DNA from: CALBJU01 sp965247125
Lineage (GTDB): Bacteria > Bacteroidota > Rhodothermia > Rhodothermales > UBA10348
Direction of reading: 5' to 3'
Assembly: GCA_965247125.1 (NCBI GenBank)
Contig: CBDFGO010000001.1
Location: 434,001 to 498,000 of the forward strand
Length of the DNA stretch: 64,000 bases
The notes under the pieces were generated by a model. The model worked only from the letters and a program-made list of their open reading frames with translations. It did not search any database and had not been told where the DNA came from. The position numbers and the translations under genes are program-made. Of the stretch, positions 8,801-18,409 are shown piece after piece; the first letter of the stretch is position 1, and each line of letters begins with the position of its first letter.

Positions 8801-9643
8801 TCAGGCCGCGATTCCCTGCCGATTCGACCAGTGCCGAAATTCATCCACGAGCTGATCGAAGGAATCGAGCGCGTACAGAATGGGTTGGAGGTGCCAGACC
8901 TCGTAATCCTGGTTAATAATGCTCTCAAGAGAGAAGTCCCTGACCTCTACCTGATCCGAGAGGGCGTGACTCATCTCCTCTTTTGAGGAAATGATGCCGG
9001 CACCAAACACGCGTAATCCATTGGGCTGCCGGATCAGGCCAAACTCAATGGTGAACCAGTGCAGACGTTCGAGATAGGTTCGTTGAATTCCCTTCGCGTG
9101 AAGTGCAGACTGTCCGAACAGCTGATAAAAATCTGCGACCGCGGGGTGGGTCAACATGGGCATGTGACCGAACATGTCATGAAAGCAATCGGGCGCCGGA
9201 GTGTAATCCAGTTCGTTTTTCTCTCTTATATAGTCGGTCGATGGAAACAGCCGCTGCGACAGCAGAGTGAAAAAATCTTTTTCATGGAGCAGGCCCGGAA
9301 TTCGAGCGAGACGCCACCCAGTTGCCGTCTCCAGCGCAGCGCTCAGATCAGAAAGAGCGGGAATTCCAGAGCTGTCCATACCCAGAATGCGGACACCATC
9401 CAAAAGGGCCGTCCCAGCGCGCCCGGGAAGCAGATCCATCTGACGTTCAAATAATGTTCGCCAGTTACTGTTGTGTTCGTCCGAATAGTCTGGCGAAACA
9501 ATATCGCCACCTACGGGAGGAACGCCATCCAAATTTTGAGGGACACATCGGGGGTCAATTCCCTCGGCTGCTGCCTTTTCGTAGGCTGAAAGCGGGGCAA
9601 GATCGCCGCTATTCGTCGTGTTTGGACGACTATCGTTCATCAA
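8801..9643 (-). CDS. phhA: Phenylalanine 4-monooxygenase (aromatic amino acid hydroxylase)
   Basis: 280 residues. Non-haem iron, tetrahydropterin-dependent hydroxylation of phenylalanine to tyrosine. The iron ligands are visible: H155 and H160 in PDCFHDMFGH, and E200 in LHWFTIEFGL. There is no N-terminal ACT domain, as in bacterial single-domain enzymes. No pterin-4a-carbinolamine dehydratase gene (phhB) is adjacent. The start is a double ATG at 9643/9640. Confidence 0.93.
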   Translation of the reverse strand: MMNDSRPNTTNSGDLAPLSAYEKAAAEGIDPRCVPQNLDGVPPVGGDIVSPDYSDEHNSNWRTLFERQMDLLPGRAGTALLDGVRILGMDSSGIPALSDLSAALETATGWRLARIPGLLHEKDFFTLLSQRLFPSTDYIREKNELDYTPAPDCFHDMFGHMPMLTHPAVADFYQLFGQSALHAKGIQRTYLERLHWFTIEFGLIRQPNGLRVFGAGIISSKEEMSHALSDQVEVRDFSLESIINQDYEVWHLQPILYALDSFDQLVDEFRHWSNRQGIAA

Positions 9644-9754
9644 TTGTCTGTTTCACTGCGGGGCTCCATCTAGCACATCGTCCCCAGAAATGATGCTCCC
9701 AACGGGTATAGGAGCAACCGTAACTTAACACCGTTATCTAAACCGGGCAAGGTC

Positions 9755-9997
9755 CTATTTGTTCGAGGCCGATTCTTGATCTGCTTTTCTCATTGCCGCT
9801 CGTACGCGAGCAGCCGTTAGCAGGAATCCTGCGAACGAAACCAGTCCGACCAGCCAGATCTGAGGTCCGCTCTTAAGTTTCCCATCAATGACCAGGCCAA
9901 TCATGGACATGGCAAAGGCAAACATCATCCCGAACACTGCAGCACCCATCGTGAGAAGAGCCCATGATCCGAACACTCTGTTGTCAAGATCTTTCAT
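9755..9997 (-). CDS. Small two-helix membrane protein
   Basis: 80 residues with two hydrophobic helices (about 10-37 and 47-66) and a charged C-terminus rich in R, K and E. Lies 12 bases downstream of the NhaC-type antiporter on the same strand, so it is probably the second gene of that operon. No family recognised. An accessory role for the transporter is only a guess from position. Confidence 0.6.
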   Translation of the reverse strand: MKDLDNRVFGSWALLTMGAAVFGMMFAFAMSMIGLVIDGKLKSGPQIWLVGLVSFAGFLLTAARVRAAMRKADQESASNK

Positions 9998-10009
9998 AGG
10001 AACCTCCCG

Positions 10010-11440
10010 CTACAACAGAATGCCTGCGATTAGGAAGGCGAGGATCGAAAATCCCGCGAGGACCAGGGCATAGGGAAGTTGTGTATTGATATGGTCTACG
10101 TGGTCCGAGGCAGCGGACATACTCGCTATCAGAGAAGTGTCCGAGAGGGGTGAGGCATGGTCCCCGAAAACGCCTCCGGCCAGTACCGCTCCCAGCATCA
10201 GGGGCATAGACATTCCGAGTCCCTCAGCAAGTGGAAGAGCGATCGGGATCAGAATGGCGAAGCCTGTCCAGGAAGACCCGAGGGTAAACGATACAAATCC
10301 ACCCACGATGAAAATCATCGCCGGCAGCCACCAGGTCGGCCATCCCGTACCTACCACACCGATGATGTAAGGACCCATTTCCAGGGCTCGGGACACCTGC
10401 CCGAGCGCAAACGCGAGGGCGACCAGCACAACCATACCGACAAGGCCACCGGAGCCTTTCAGCACCAGTGCCATCGACTCCGTTGGCTTCATCAGAACAC
10501 TCCCGTCGCGACCCGAGCCAGGGAGAGCATACAGGATCATCGCCACGGAAACAGCGGCAATAACGGCCCACAGAACCGAGGTTGAACCGCTTCCTCTCAT
10601 GATCTGACCCTCTCCCGTCACGCACAAACCGAAGAAAATCATCCCAACCATCACGAGAATCGGCACGAGAAGGTGACGCGCTTGGTTTCCCGACGCTTCA
10701 ACTGGCTCCAGCTCGACGATTTCAGCGGCGACGAGAGGAACGGCTCCCGGCCGCAGCAATGCGCCCGTTGTTTCTGCTCTGATCTCTGCAGTTTTCATGG
10801 ATCCAAAGCGCCAACCGGTTAGGGCCAGTACCAATCCAAAGGCGATTGCAAACAGCGCGTAAAAATTTAATATGACTGCCGTAGCCAACAATCCGACTGC
10901 TCCATCGCTCATTCCCTGCGCGGCGAGCAATCCCAACACGAATGCTCCCCAGCCATTCAAGGGAATTGACATACAGACGGCCGCGCTCGTGGTATCGCAG
11001 TAAAAGGCGAGTTTTTCTCTTGGAATTTTCAGCCTGTCAAAAAGGGGACGATTGATGGCGCCGACTATCAGACAGGTGATACTTGACTCCACGAAGATCA
11101 ACATGCCAATAGCCCAGGCCAGAAACTCTGCCCCACGTCTCGTTTGCCCCCACCCACGATTCGAAGCCCATTTGATGAAGCCATCGACTCCACCAGATCC
11201 CTGTACGAGGGCGATCAAGCCTCCGACCAGAAGACTGAAAAGCAGGATTCGAACGTTTCCGGCGTCTTCGAATACAGCAACGAGCTGATCGATGAGCTCC
11301 CTCAGGCCGAGTATCGGATTGCCACCAACAAGAATCGTCGCACCCAGCCAGAGTCCGGCAAGCAAAGACAGATAGACTTCCTTGGTCCAGAGTGCAAGCA
11401 CAATGGCCAATACGGGAGGTAGCAGAACAATCCAGTCCAT
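10010..11440 (-). CDS. Na+/H+ antiporter family (NhaC-type) membrane protein
   Basis: About 476 residues from the ATG at 11440, which begins directly at the first membrane helix; a TTG-type extension to 11509 is less likely. Ten or more hydrophobic segments. The conserved family features include GLWLGATI near the N-terminus, the SITCLIVGAINRPLFDRLKIPREKLAF loop, and GGVFGDHASPLSDTSLIASMSA near the C-terminus. Proteins of this family exchange Na+ for H+ or carry related substrates; the true substrate is undetermined. Followed by a small membrane protein. Confidence 0.88.
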   Translation of the reverse strand: MDWIVLLPPVLAIVLALWTKEVYLSLLAGLWLGATILVGGNPILGLRELIDQLVAVFEDAGNVRILLFSLLVGGLIALVQGSGGVDGFIKWASNRGWGQTRRGAEFLAWAIGMLIFVESSITCLIVGAINRPLFDRLKIPREKLAFYCDTTSAAVCMSIPLNGWGAFVLGLLAAQGMSDGAVGLLATAVILNFYALFAIAFGLVLALTGWRFGSMKTAEIRAETTGALLRPGAVPLVAAEIVELEPVEASGNQARHLLVPILVMVGMIFFGLCVTGEGQIMRGSGSTSVLWAVIAAVSVAMILYALPGSGRDGSVLMKPTESMALVLKGSGGLVGMVVLVALAFALGQVSRALEMGPYIIGVVGTGWPTWWLPAMIFIVGGFVSFTLGSSWTGFAILIPIALPLAEGLGMSMPLMLGAVLAGGVFGDHASPLSDTSLIASMSAASDHVDHINTQLPYALVLAGFSILAFLIAGILL

Positions 11441-11581
11441 GGATAGAAATAATGATTGTTGAAAACGGCTCTCGAATGTACGAGATATGAACAATGTTAG
11501 GCCAGTCAATTATCATCTCGCACCCAATGCGTATTCTCTTCGTACATGGGATCATCAGCCGAGCCCACTACCGCCATATTG

Positions 11582-12682
11582 ATGAGCAAAGCGTCCGACA
11601 CTTTTAAAGAGACGGTGGACAATGCCACCAAATACACGCAATCGGTAATCGATGATTTCCGGGCGAGCGACATTCCTGTTTCTTTAAAGAGGGATTTCAG
11701 GGAGACCTACGATTTTTACGTAACCGACGAAGAGCGCGCCAAAATGGCGCAGATGGGACCCTTCAAGAAGAGCGCTTTTTCCACGTATTACATGGCTCGT
11801 GGACTTTTCCTGAAGCTGACTCCCGCCAGACGCCTCGTTGTGTTAATGGCTGCTTTTTTGGCCTGGGGCGGCCTTTCGGGAGATGGTGGTGAATCATTTC
11901 TGGCCTTTCTCATTCTCCTCTTTCTCCTCGGACTGGAGCTCAAGGACAAAACCGTAGCGAAAGATGAGCTCCAGGAAGGTCGTGCGGTCCAGCTGGCCAT
12001 CATGCCAGTAGCTAACCCCTCCCTGGCCGGGTGGGAATTGTGGTTCCACTCATCTCCAGCCAATGATGTGGGGGGAGACCTTGTCGACCATCTCGAGCTG
12101 GATGAAAACCGGTTGGCGATCACACTGGGTGATGTCGCAGGAAAAGGGTTACCGGCGGCGCTCCTCGCTGCCAAAATGCAGGCGACAATACGCGCGGTTG
12201 CTCCGGACGAGGACGATCTGTCCCGACGTGCTTCAAAGCTGAACCACATCATCCGTCGTGACGGTCTACCCAACCGATTCGTTTCACTCATTCACCTGGA
12301 ACTGACAGCAAACTCGGGTCGCGCCAGCTTCATCAATGCCGGTCACCACCCTCCCATCCTTGTTCGAGAAAATGGCCTCGAGAACCTGGAGCGGGGTGAC
12401 CCCGCAATAGGACTGAGTTCAGATGTCTCGTTTAAGGCGACCGCCTTGAATCTGAGCGACAACGACCTGATGGTTATCTACTCCGATGGCGTGACAGAGG
12501 CTCGAAATGAAATTGGTCGGTTCTATTCAGATGAGCGTTTCACGGATCTCATCCAGTTTACTCACGGCATGAGCGCAAGCTCGCTGGGCGAGCGCATCCT
12601 GGAATCAGTCCAAGACTTTGTTCTGAGCGCACGTCCCAGCGATGACCTTTCGCTGATCGTGCTGAGACGACTACCTGGATGA
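11582..12682 (+). CDS. SpoIIE/RsbU-type PP2C serine phosphatase, membrane-anchored
   Basis: About 366 residues from the ATG at 11582; an upstream start at 11546 is possible. An N-terminal region of about 80 residues is followed by a hydrophobic hairpin (LVVLMAAFLAWGG and FLAFLILLFLLGLEL). The PP2C-like phosphatase domain carries the metal-binding motifs NDVGGDLVDH, LGDVAGKGLPAAL, NAGHHPP, YSDGVTEARN and SDDLSLIVL. Enzymes of this type dephosphorylate anti-sigma-factor antagonists in partner-switching pathways; no such partner is adjacent. The stop overlaps the next start as ATGA. Confidence 0.92.
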   Translation: MSKASDTFKETVDNATKYTQSVIDDFRASDIPVSLKRDFRETYDFYVTDEERAKMAQMGPFKKSAFSTYYMARGLFLKLTPARRLVVLMAAFLAWGGLSGDGGESFLAFLILLFLLGLELKDKTVAKDELQEGRAVQLAIMPVANPSLAGWELWFHSSPANDVGGDLVDHLELDENRLAITLGDVAGKGLPAALLAAKMQATIRAVAPDEDDLSRRASKLNHIIRRDGLPNRFVSLIHLELTANSGRASFINAGHHPPILVRENGLENLERGDPAIGLSSDVSFKATALNLSDNDLMVIYSDGVTEARNEIGRFYSDERFTDLIQFTHGMSASSLGERILESVQDFVLSARPSDDLSLIVLRRLPG

Positions 12683-13080
12683 AGAGACATCTCATCAGTT
12701 CGGGGGCAAAATGGGAGCCATTGATTGGCTATTCTCGGGCCGTTCGCGTCGGATCCTGGGTGATGGTATCTGGAACGACGGCCACCGATAAAGACGGAAT
12801 TCTTGTCGGTAAGGATGATGCCTACGCACAGACCATGCAGATACTGTCGAACATCGAGTCCGCGCTGGAGAAAGCCGGCGCTTCCATGACCGATGTTGTG
12901 CGAACGCGGATTTACGTTACGCGCATGGAAGACTGGGAGGACATCGGAAGGGCGCACGGTACGTTTTTTTCGAAGATTCGCCCGGCTTCCGCCATGCTGG
13001 AGGTGTCTGCCCTTATCGACCCTGAAATGCTCTTGGAAATTGAAGTTGACGCTATAATTACCGCTGATAACCCAGAATAA
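12679..13080 (+). CDS. RidA/YjgF family protein
   Basis: 133 residues. The family hydrolyses reactive enamine/imine intermediates or acts in related detoxification. The pattern WEPLIGYSRAVRVGSWVMVSGT, then DVVRTRIYVT, then PASAMLEVSALIDPEMLLEIEVDAI matches the trimeric RidA fold. The Arg that binds the substrate carboxylate in RidA probably corresponds to the one in VRTRIYVT. Translationally coupled (ATGA) to the phosphatase, although no functional link is known. Confidence 0.92.
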   Translation: MKRHLISSGAKWEPLIGYSRAVRVGSWVMVSGTTATDKDGILVGKDDAYAQTMQILSNIESALEKAGASMTDVVRTRIYVTRMEDWEDIGRAHGTFFSKIRPASAMLEVSALIDPEMLLEIEVDAIITADNPE

Positions 13081-13187
13081 TTTTCCGTTTATAATGCCGT
13101 TGAACAGAATGCCCAGGATTGATCCGAGATCAGTTTTCGGCTATATTCCGCATCCCACGATTTTGGCGATACCACCCACAGTTCCGC

Positions 13188-14165
13188 ATGCCTAAAAAAA
13201 ATACCTACATCTTTGACAATGAGTCGTGCTCATTCGTCGAAGTGGTGGATTCCCGGCGGAAAATATTCGTGCGCGTCAGTGTGATTCTACTGATGGGTCT
13301 TGTTATTGCCGCATCCCTCACCTGGGGCCTCGATCAGATAGTTAAAAGCCCTCAGGAAGTGGCGCTTCTTGGTGAAAATGAAGCTTTACAGCGGCAGTTG
13401 GAGTCGGTCAACAAGCGAATCGACAGTGTGACAGGAGATTTAATGGAGATCAGGGACACCGATCAGGATCTATATCGAGTACTCCTCAACGCAAGACAAA
13501 TCTCTGACGATGTGGCTCAGGTCGGAATAGGGGGGAGCGATCCGTATCCTGAATTCAGTCGATTTGGAAGCGCGACATCGGAACTTTTGACCGAAAATGC
13601 GACTAAAATTGATCGCCTCGAGCGCCTTTTAATCCTTCAAAATGACAGTTATCACGAACTGAGAGAACTTGCGGTTTCGCACTCCATCCAGCTTTCGCAG
13701 ATGCCTGCGATCCAGCCTGTGAATGGACGCATCACGTCCGGTTTTGGTATTCGATTTCATCCTGTGCTGAAAGTAAGCCGGATGCATCCCGGTCTCGATT
13801 TTCATGCTCCGGTCGGATCACCTGTCTATGCCACGGGCGACGGCATCATCAAGGACGCAAAGTCGGGCGGGGGACTTGGTCGATTTGTCAAAGTTGAGCA
13901 CAAAACTGCTGGATACGTGACTGTTTACGCTCACCTGTCCAAAATTGCTCCAGGCATTCGAAGGCGAAATAAAATCAACCGCGGCGATCTGCTGGGCTAC
14001 AGCGGCAACACCGGCCTCTCTGAAGCTCCCCATCTTCATTACGAGGTTCGGGACCTGGATGGTAAATCGTTGAACCCCATCTACTTCCTCGCCCCTTCTG
14101 TGACTCCGGCCGAGTATGAGAGACTACTGAAAGAGGCAGAGAGTACAACTTTCTTGTTCGACTAG
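13188..14165 (+). CDS. M23 family metallopeptidase, membrane-anchored
   Basis: 325 residues from the ATG at 13188. A short cytoplasmic part is followed by one transmembrane helix (VSVILLMGLVIAASLTWGL), a coiled-coil region (about 65-110), and the C-terminal LytM/M23 domain. The Zn ligands are visible in HPGLDFHAP and HLHYEVRD. RITSGFGIRFHP opens the domain as in DipM/NlpD-type proteins. The likely role is cleavage of peptidoglycan cross-links during growth or division. Confidence 0.92.
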   Translation: MPKKNTYIFDNESCSFVEVVDSRRKIFVRVSVILLMGLVIAASLTWGLDQIVKSPQEVALLGENEALQRQLESVNKRIDSVTGDLMEIRDTDQDLYRVLLNARQISDDVAQVGIGGSDPYPEFSRFGSATSELLTENATKIDRLERLLILQNDSYHELRELAVSHSIQLSQMPAIQPVNGRITSGFGIRFHPVLKVSRMHPGLDFHAPVGSPVYATGDGIIKDAKSGGGLGRFVKVEHKTAGYVTVYAHLSKIAPGIRRRNKINRGDLLGYSGNTGLSEAPHLHYEVRDLDGKSLNPIYFLAPSVTPAEYERLLKEAESTTFLFD

Positions 14166-14300
14166 GGCCTGTTCTGTCCCGAAATCGGCTTCTGAGAGCC
14201 GTTTAAGGAGAATTACCGAACGCCGATCTCCTCCTTGCAATTTTCCGATGAGCGTCCTATTGTCCGTCATCGGTCACCGAATAAACGATTTGATCTATCA

Positions 14301-14519
14301 ATGTACTGGACCTTAGACCTCGCATCACATCTGGAAGATGCTCCCTGGCCCGCAACGCGGCTGGAGTTGATCGACTATGCCGAGCGCACAGGCTCCCCAC
14401 TGGAAGTTGTTGACAACCTGAATGCCATGGAAGACGACGGTGAACCCTACGAAAGTATTGAAGAGGTCTGGCCGGACTTTCCCACACAGAACGACGATTT
14501 CTTCTACGAAGAGGAGTAG
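14301..14519 (+). CDS. DUF2795 domain protein
   Basis: 72 residues from the ATG at 14301; the frame is open back to 14235. The block ATRLELIDYAERTGSPLEVVDNL matches the small DUF2795 family, whose function is unknown. The acidic C-terminus continues YESIEEVWPDFP. A GAGGAG ribosome-binding sequence for the next gene overlaps its last codons, so it is probably coupled to the Omp85 gene. Confidence 0.8.
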   Translation: MYWTLDLASHLEDAPWPATRLELIDYAERTGSPLEVVDNLNAMEDDGEPYESIEEVWPDFPTQNDDFFYEEE

Positions 14520-14523
14520 TATC

Positions 14524-16968
14524 CTGCATACCGCGGCTACGTGTCTGCTGGGCGTGTGCCTGGCGCTGAAAGCGTTTACTCCGACACCGTCTTCTGCACA
14601 GGATTTTTCCGCACACGACAGTCTTCTCGTAACTGCGGTCGTGTTTTCGGGCAACGACTTTTTCTCCAATGACGACCTTTCCCTGTACGTCCGCACCCGC
14701 CGCAATCGGCGGCTGATCGGAGTGCCCGGTTTGATGTGGTGGAAATGGCTCTATCAGTTCGGGTCCGGACCTCTTGGCGGCGGAGCTGTGGGCCGCGTGT
14801 TCATGGCCACGGGTGAGCCTCCAGCCCGATTCAATGATTCTGTCGTTCAGGCCGACCTCGAGCAGCTCCGCCTGTTCTATGAGCGCGAAGGCTTTCGGCA
14901 GGCGAATATCACGGTATCCGTAACCCCAGAGACCAGAGCGGATAGAGTCCGTGTTGAATTCACGATTGACGAAGGACCCGCTACGTACATCCGAAACTTC
15001 AATTATGTGGGCCTGGATGAGCTGAGTGCGGATGAAAAACGGGACATCTACCGCAACTCTCTTTTGTCGCCCGGCGAATTAGATCCGGAGGATTCTCTGT
15101 CATGGCGGCCCCGGGGATTGCGCTATTCGGAGCCGATGCTGGAAGAAGAACGCCTGCGACTTATCGGTTTCCTGAGGAATCAGGGATACGCCGTCGTCAC
15201 CCGAGATTCGATTCACGGCCGAGTGTTTCCTGCCAGACCCGACTCTTTCGATTTCACCTTGTATGTGAATAAGGGGCCCCGTTTCAGATTCGGAGACGTG
15301 AATTTCGTCGTGACCGGTCCTCAGGATGGGGTGCCTACCCGTTCAGATTCTACCTTCTTGGACTCGTCCGATCCCGACATTTCCGGTGGAAAAGCGTCCG
15401 CCCGGTTCACCTCGGAGAAGAAGCTGAACTTTGGCCTGCTCAGGCGCACACTCCAGTTCAGGCCGGGAGATCAGTACGACCTGAGCAGACTGCTCGCGAC
15501 CAAACGCCGCCTTGATGCAAGTGGTGTGTTCTCGTTCACGGCTATCGAGACACCAGTTTCCGATTCCTCGTACTCCGGTGAGATCCGCCTAAATCATCGA
15601 CTGAATCTTCAAACCCGCATCCGCCACCTGGTCAGATTCGAAACATTTATGCTGCAACGAAGCGGCCAACTTGCAGACACGGACAATGAATTGGGTGCAG
15701 GACTTGGAGTCACGTATTCCAACCTGAATTTGTTTGGAGGTGGTGAGGCGTTCCAACTCGGAACTACGGGTTCGTTGGCGGCGGACATCGGAGGCCTGGG
15801 CGGATTCACCTCGGCCCAATGGGAGGTGTCGGCCAGCCTTTCCTATCCCTATCTGACCTTTCCCCTGGGACGCCTGGATCGACTTTCTACTCTTTACGAC
15901 GCCAAGAGTCAGATATCAATGTCTCTTCTGGCCGCCAGGCGGGATGCTCTGCTGCTCACACTCCGAGGAAGAGGCGGGGCGCGGTATCGATTCGAGTTAC
16001 GACACACGGAATCGCTGTCTTCGATCATCGACATGGTCGATATTACGGTATCCAATCCCGACACACTTGACGGCTTCAAGGAAAATTTTCTGGACAATTT
16101 ACTGGGATCGGTGGACGACCCGGTCCAACAGGCTCAGATTATTGAGGACTACACTCGCCCCCATTTCAACAACGCCCTGAGCTATACCATCAGGTCATCG
16201 ACGTCCGATCCGTTTCGTCGCGAAACCGGGCATTTTCGGGAGGCATCGGTCGAGTTTGGAGGCAATCTGGGTCGTCTTCTGGATGGATTGGTGTTTACTC
16301 CCGGAAAGGTTGAGGGCAGTTTGCCGGGCTTCGGCGTGTTCGGTGGCAGCGGGCAGAACACTCGCATGATCTACCGCCAGTACCTGCGCCTTGCCACTGA
16401 TCTTCGCGGATATTCGCTCATCAATTCGAGAACCGTTCTAGCCTGGAAATTCCTCGCCGGATTCGCCCATCCCACAGGCGCTTCCGATGTTGTGCCCTTC
16501 GACAGGCGTTTTTATTCTGGTGGCGCGTCTTCCGTGCGGGCCTGGCGGCTTCGCGAACTCGGGCCAGGTTCGGCAAAGTTCACCTCCGATACGGATTCTC
16601 TCGTCTCTGCAACGGATGGCTCCAATATTCTGGGTGGTGATATCAAGTTGGAAGCATCCGTCGAACTCAGAACTGTTGCGATCCGGAACCTGATTGGTGC
16701 GGATTGGATATTTACGATGTTCACCGATGCGGGAAACGTCTGGTTGGGTCCGCGTAATCCAGGAGCGTCGGAAGGGCGATTCAGAATAGATAAATTTGCT
16801 GGAGAACTCGGTATCGGCGCGGGCATTGGACTGCGGCTTGGGTGGGACTATCTCATCGTTCGACTCGATCTTGCCTACAAAGTGCACGATCCTCGACGCC
16901 GCGGTGAATTCATTCCGGACCAGTTAAAGAAACCGGTTCTTCAATTCGGAATCGGACATACCTTCTGA
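14524..16968 (+). CDS. Omp85/BamA-TamA family outer membrane protein
   Basis: About 814 residues. Signal peptide (…CLLGVCLALKAF…SSAQ) is followed by POTRA-like domains (VTAVVFSGNDFFSNDDL, VRVEFTIDEGPATYIRNFNYVGL, RFGDVNFVV) and a C-terminal β-barrel. The barrel has FDRRFYSGGASSVRAWRLRELGPG and ends in an aromatic residue (GIGHTF). Role: insertion of outer-membrane proteins or translocation. The start is uncertain. The only in-frame ATG (14422) lies 98 bases inside DUF2795. The GAGGAG at 14511-14516 is 7 bases before CTG 14524 and 4 before ATC 14521. Confidence 0.9.
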   Translation: MHTAATCLLGVCLALKAFTPTPSSAQDFSAHDSLLVTAVVFSGNDFFSNDDLSLYVRTRRNRRLIGVPGLMWWKWLYQFGSGPLGGGAVGRVFMATGEPPARFNDSVVQADLEQLRLFYEREGFRQANITVSVTPETRADRVRVEFTIDEGPATYIRNFNYVGLDELSADEKRDIYRNSLLSPGELDPEDSLSWRPRGLRYSEPMLEEERLRLIGFLRNQGYAVVTRDSIHGRVFPARPDSFDFTLYVNKGPRFRFGDVNFVVTGPQDGVPTRSDSTFLDSSDPDISGGKASARFTSEKKLNFGLLRRTLQFRPGDQYDLSRLLATKRRLDASGVFSFTAIETPVSDSSYSGEIRLNHRLNLQTRIRHLVRFETFMLQRSGQLADTDNELGAGLGVTYSNLNLFGGGEAFQLGTTGSLAADIGGLGGFTSAQWEVSASLSYPYLTFPLGRLDRLSTLYDAKSQISMSLLAARRDALLLTLRGRGGARYRFELRHTESLSSIIDMVDITVSNPDTLDGFKENFLDNLLGSVDDPVQQAQIIEDYTRPHFNNALSYTIRSSTSDPFRRETGHFREASVEFGGNLGRLLDGLVFTPGKVEGSLPGFGVFGGSGQNTRMIYRQYLRLATDLRGYSLINSRTVLAWKFLAGFAHPTGASDVVPFDRRFYSGGASSVRAWRLRELGPGSAKFTSDTDSLVSATDGSNILGGDIKLEASVELRTVAIRNLIGADWIFTMFTDAGNVWLGPRNPGASEGRFRIDKFAGELGIGAGIGLRLGWDYLIVRLDLAYKVHDPRRRGEFIPDQLKKPVLQFGIGHTF

Positions 16969-17004
16969 CCTGAAGTCGAAGATGCGTCCAAAAACGGTCT
17001 GCAC

Positions 17005-18402
17005 GTGAAAAAAGGGTCTGTCGTTACGCTGGACATAGAAAAATTTGCCGATCGGGGAAAATCCCTGACGCGGATGGATGGCTATGTTGTCTTTGTGGCC
17101 GGGGCCGTTCCCGGAGACAAGGTGACGGCACGTGTTTTCCGTAAACGGAAGAAGTTTGCCGAAGCCGCCCTTCTCGAGGTCCTCGAACCCAGTCCTCTTC
17201 GAACCGATCACCGATGCCTGTACTTCGGAACGTGCGGAGGATGTAAATGGCAGCACGTCTCGTACGAAGCGCAGCTTGAAGCCAAGACACAGTCTGTCAA
17301 AGAGGCGTTCGAGCACCACGGCGGCTTCGAATCTGTTCTGGTCAGACCCACGATCGCGGCGGACGACATCTACTATTATCGAAACAAGATGGAGTTCAGC
17401 TTCAGCGCCAACCGATGGCTCACTCCAGAAGAAATCGCATCGAAGAAGGAATTTGACACGTCGTTTGCTCTCGGGCTGCACGTCCCGGGCAACTTTGCCA
17501 AGGTTGTGGACCTCACCGAGTGTCACCTACAGTCCGAGCTCAGCGCTCGACTGGTGAATGCAGTTCGCAAATTTGTGCTGGGGCGAGAGTGGACTCCCTG
17601 GGACACCCGCAGACACACGGGCTATTTGCGCCACCTCGTGATCCGGCAGGCCGCATTAACCGATGAGTTCATGGTAAATCTGGTGACCAGCCATTTTGAT
17701 CCGGAAAAAATGGCACTCTTTGAGACGTTTCTGAAAGCTGACTTTCCAGAAGTATCGACGCTGGTCAACACCATCAACTCTGGCCCGGCACAGACGGCCT
17801 TTGGAGAAGAATCGCACGTCATCTACGGCTCGGGTGTAGTACACGACCGAATTGGAGATAACACTTTCGAGATCGCTTCAAACGCGTTTTTTCAAACCAA
17901 CACGAAGCAAGCAGAAACGCTGTACCGTGTTGCTGCCGAGTTTGCCGAGTTGCAGCCCGACGATCTACTCTACGACCTGTACAGCGGAGCTGGAACCATT
18001 TCCCTCTACTTGGCGCCCAAGGTCAAGCACGTGGTCGGTGTGGAATTGATCGAGGAGGCGGTTCAAAACGCCCGCCAGAATGCAAAAGCGAATGGGATCG
18101 ACAACGTCACTTTTGTAACTGGTGACATGATGCGCTTATTCAACGAGTCATTCATTTCGAAATACGGACGTCCTGATGTTCTTCTGGTCGATCCTCCGCG
18201 AGCAGGATTGCATCCAAAGGTTGTGAAACAGATTGAACTCCTGGCGCCAGACCGATTCGTGTACGTTTCCTGTAATCCGATGACGCAGGCTCACGACCTC
18301 GCCATGCTCTCCGACATTTATGATGTCGAGTACATTCAGCCCGTCGATCTCTTTCCCCACACACATCACATCGAATCGGTCGCAAAACTACGCAAGAAGT
18401 GA
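17005..18402 (+). CDS. rlmD: 23S rRNA (uracil-5-)-methyltransferase RlmD/TrmA family
   Basis: 465 residues from a GTG. An N-terminal TRAM domain (about 1-60) is followed by the Fe-S Cys cluster CLYFGTCGGCKWQH. The SAM-dependent methyltransferase domain has LYDLYSGAGTISLYLA, DPPRAGLHP and the catalytic VSCNPMTQAHDL. The overall layout fits RlmD/RlmCD enzymes that methylate U1939 or U747 of 23S rRNA; the target base cannot be told from sequence alone. Confidence 0.93.
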   Translation: MKKGSVVTLDIEKFADRGKSLTRMDGYVVFVAGAVPGDKVTARVFRKRKKFAEAALLEVLEPSPLRTDHRCLYFGTCGGCKWQHVSYEAQLEAKTQSVKEAFEHHGGFESVLVRPTIAADDIYYYRNKMEFSFSANRWLTPEEIASKKEFDTSFALGLHVPGNFAKVVDLTECHLQSELSARLVNAVRKFVLGREWTPWDTRRHTGYLRHLVIRQAALTDEFMVNLVTSHFDPEKMALFETFLKADFPEVSTLVNTINSGPAQTAFGEESHVIYGSGVVHDRIGDNTFEIASNAFFQTNTKQAETLYRVAAEFAELQPDDLLYDLYSGAGTISLYLAPKVKHVVGVELIEEAVQNARQNAKANGIDNVTFVTGDMMRLFNESFISKYGRPDVLLVDPPRAGLHPKVVKQIELLAPDRFVYVSCNPMTQAHDLAMLSDIYDVEYIQPVDLFPHTHHIESVAKLRKK

Positions 18403-18409
18403 GCGAACC

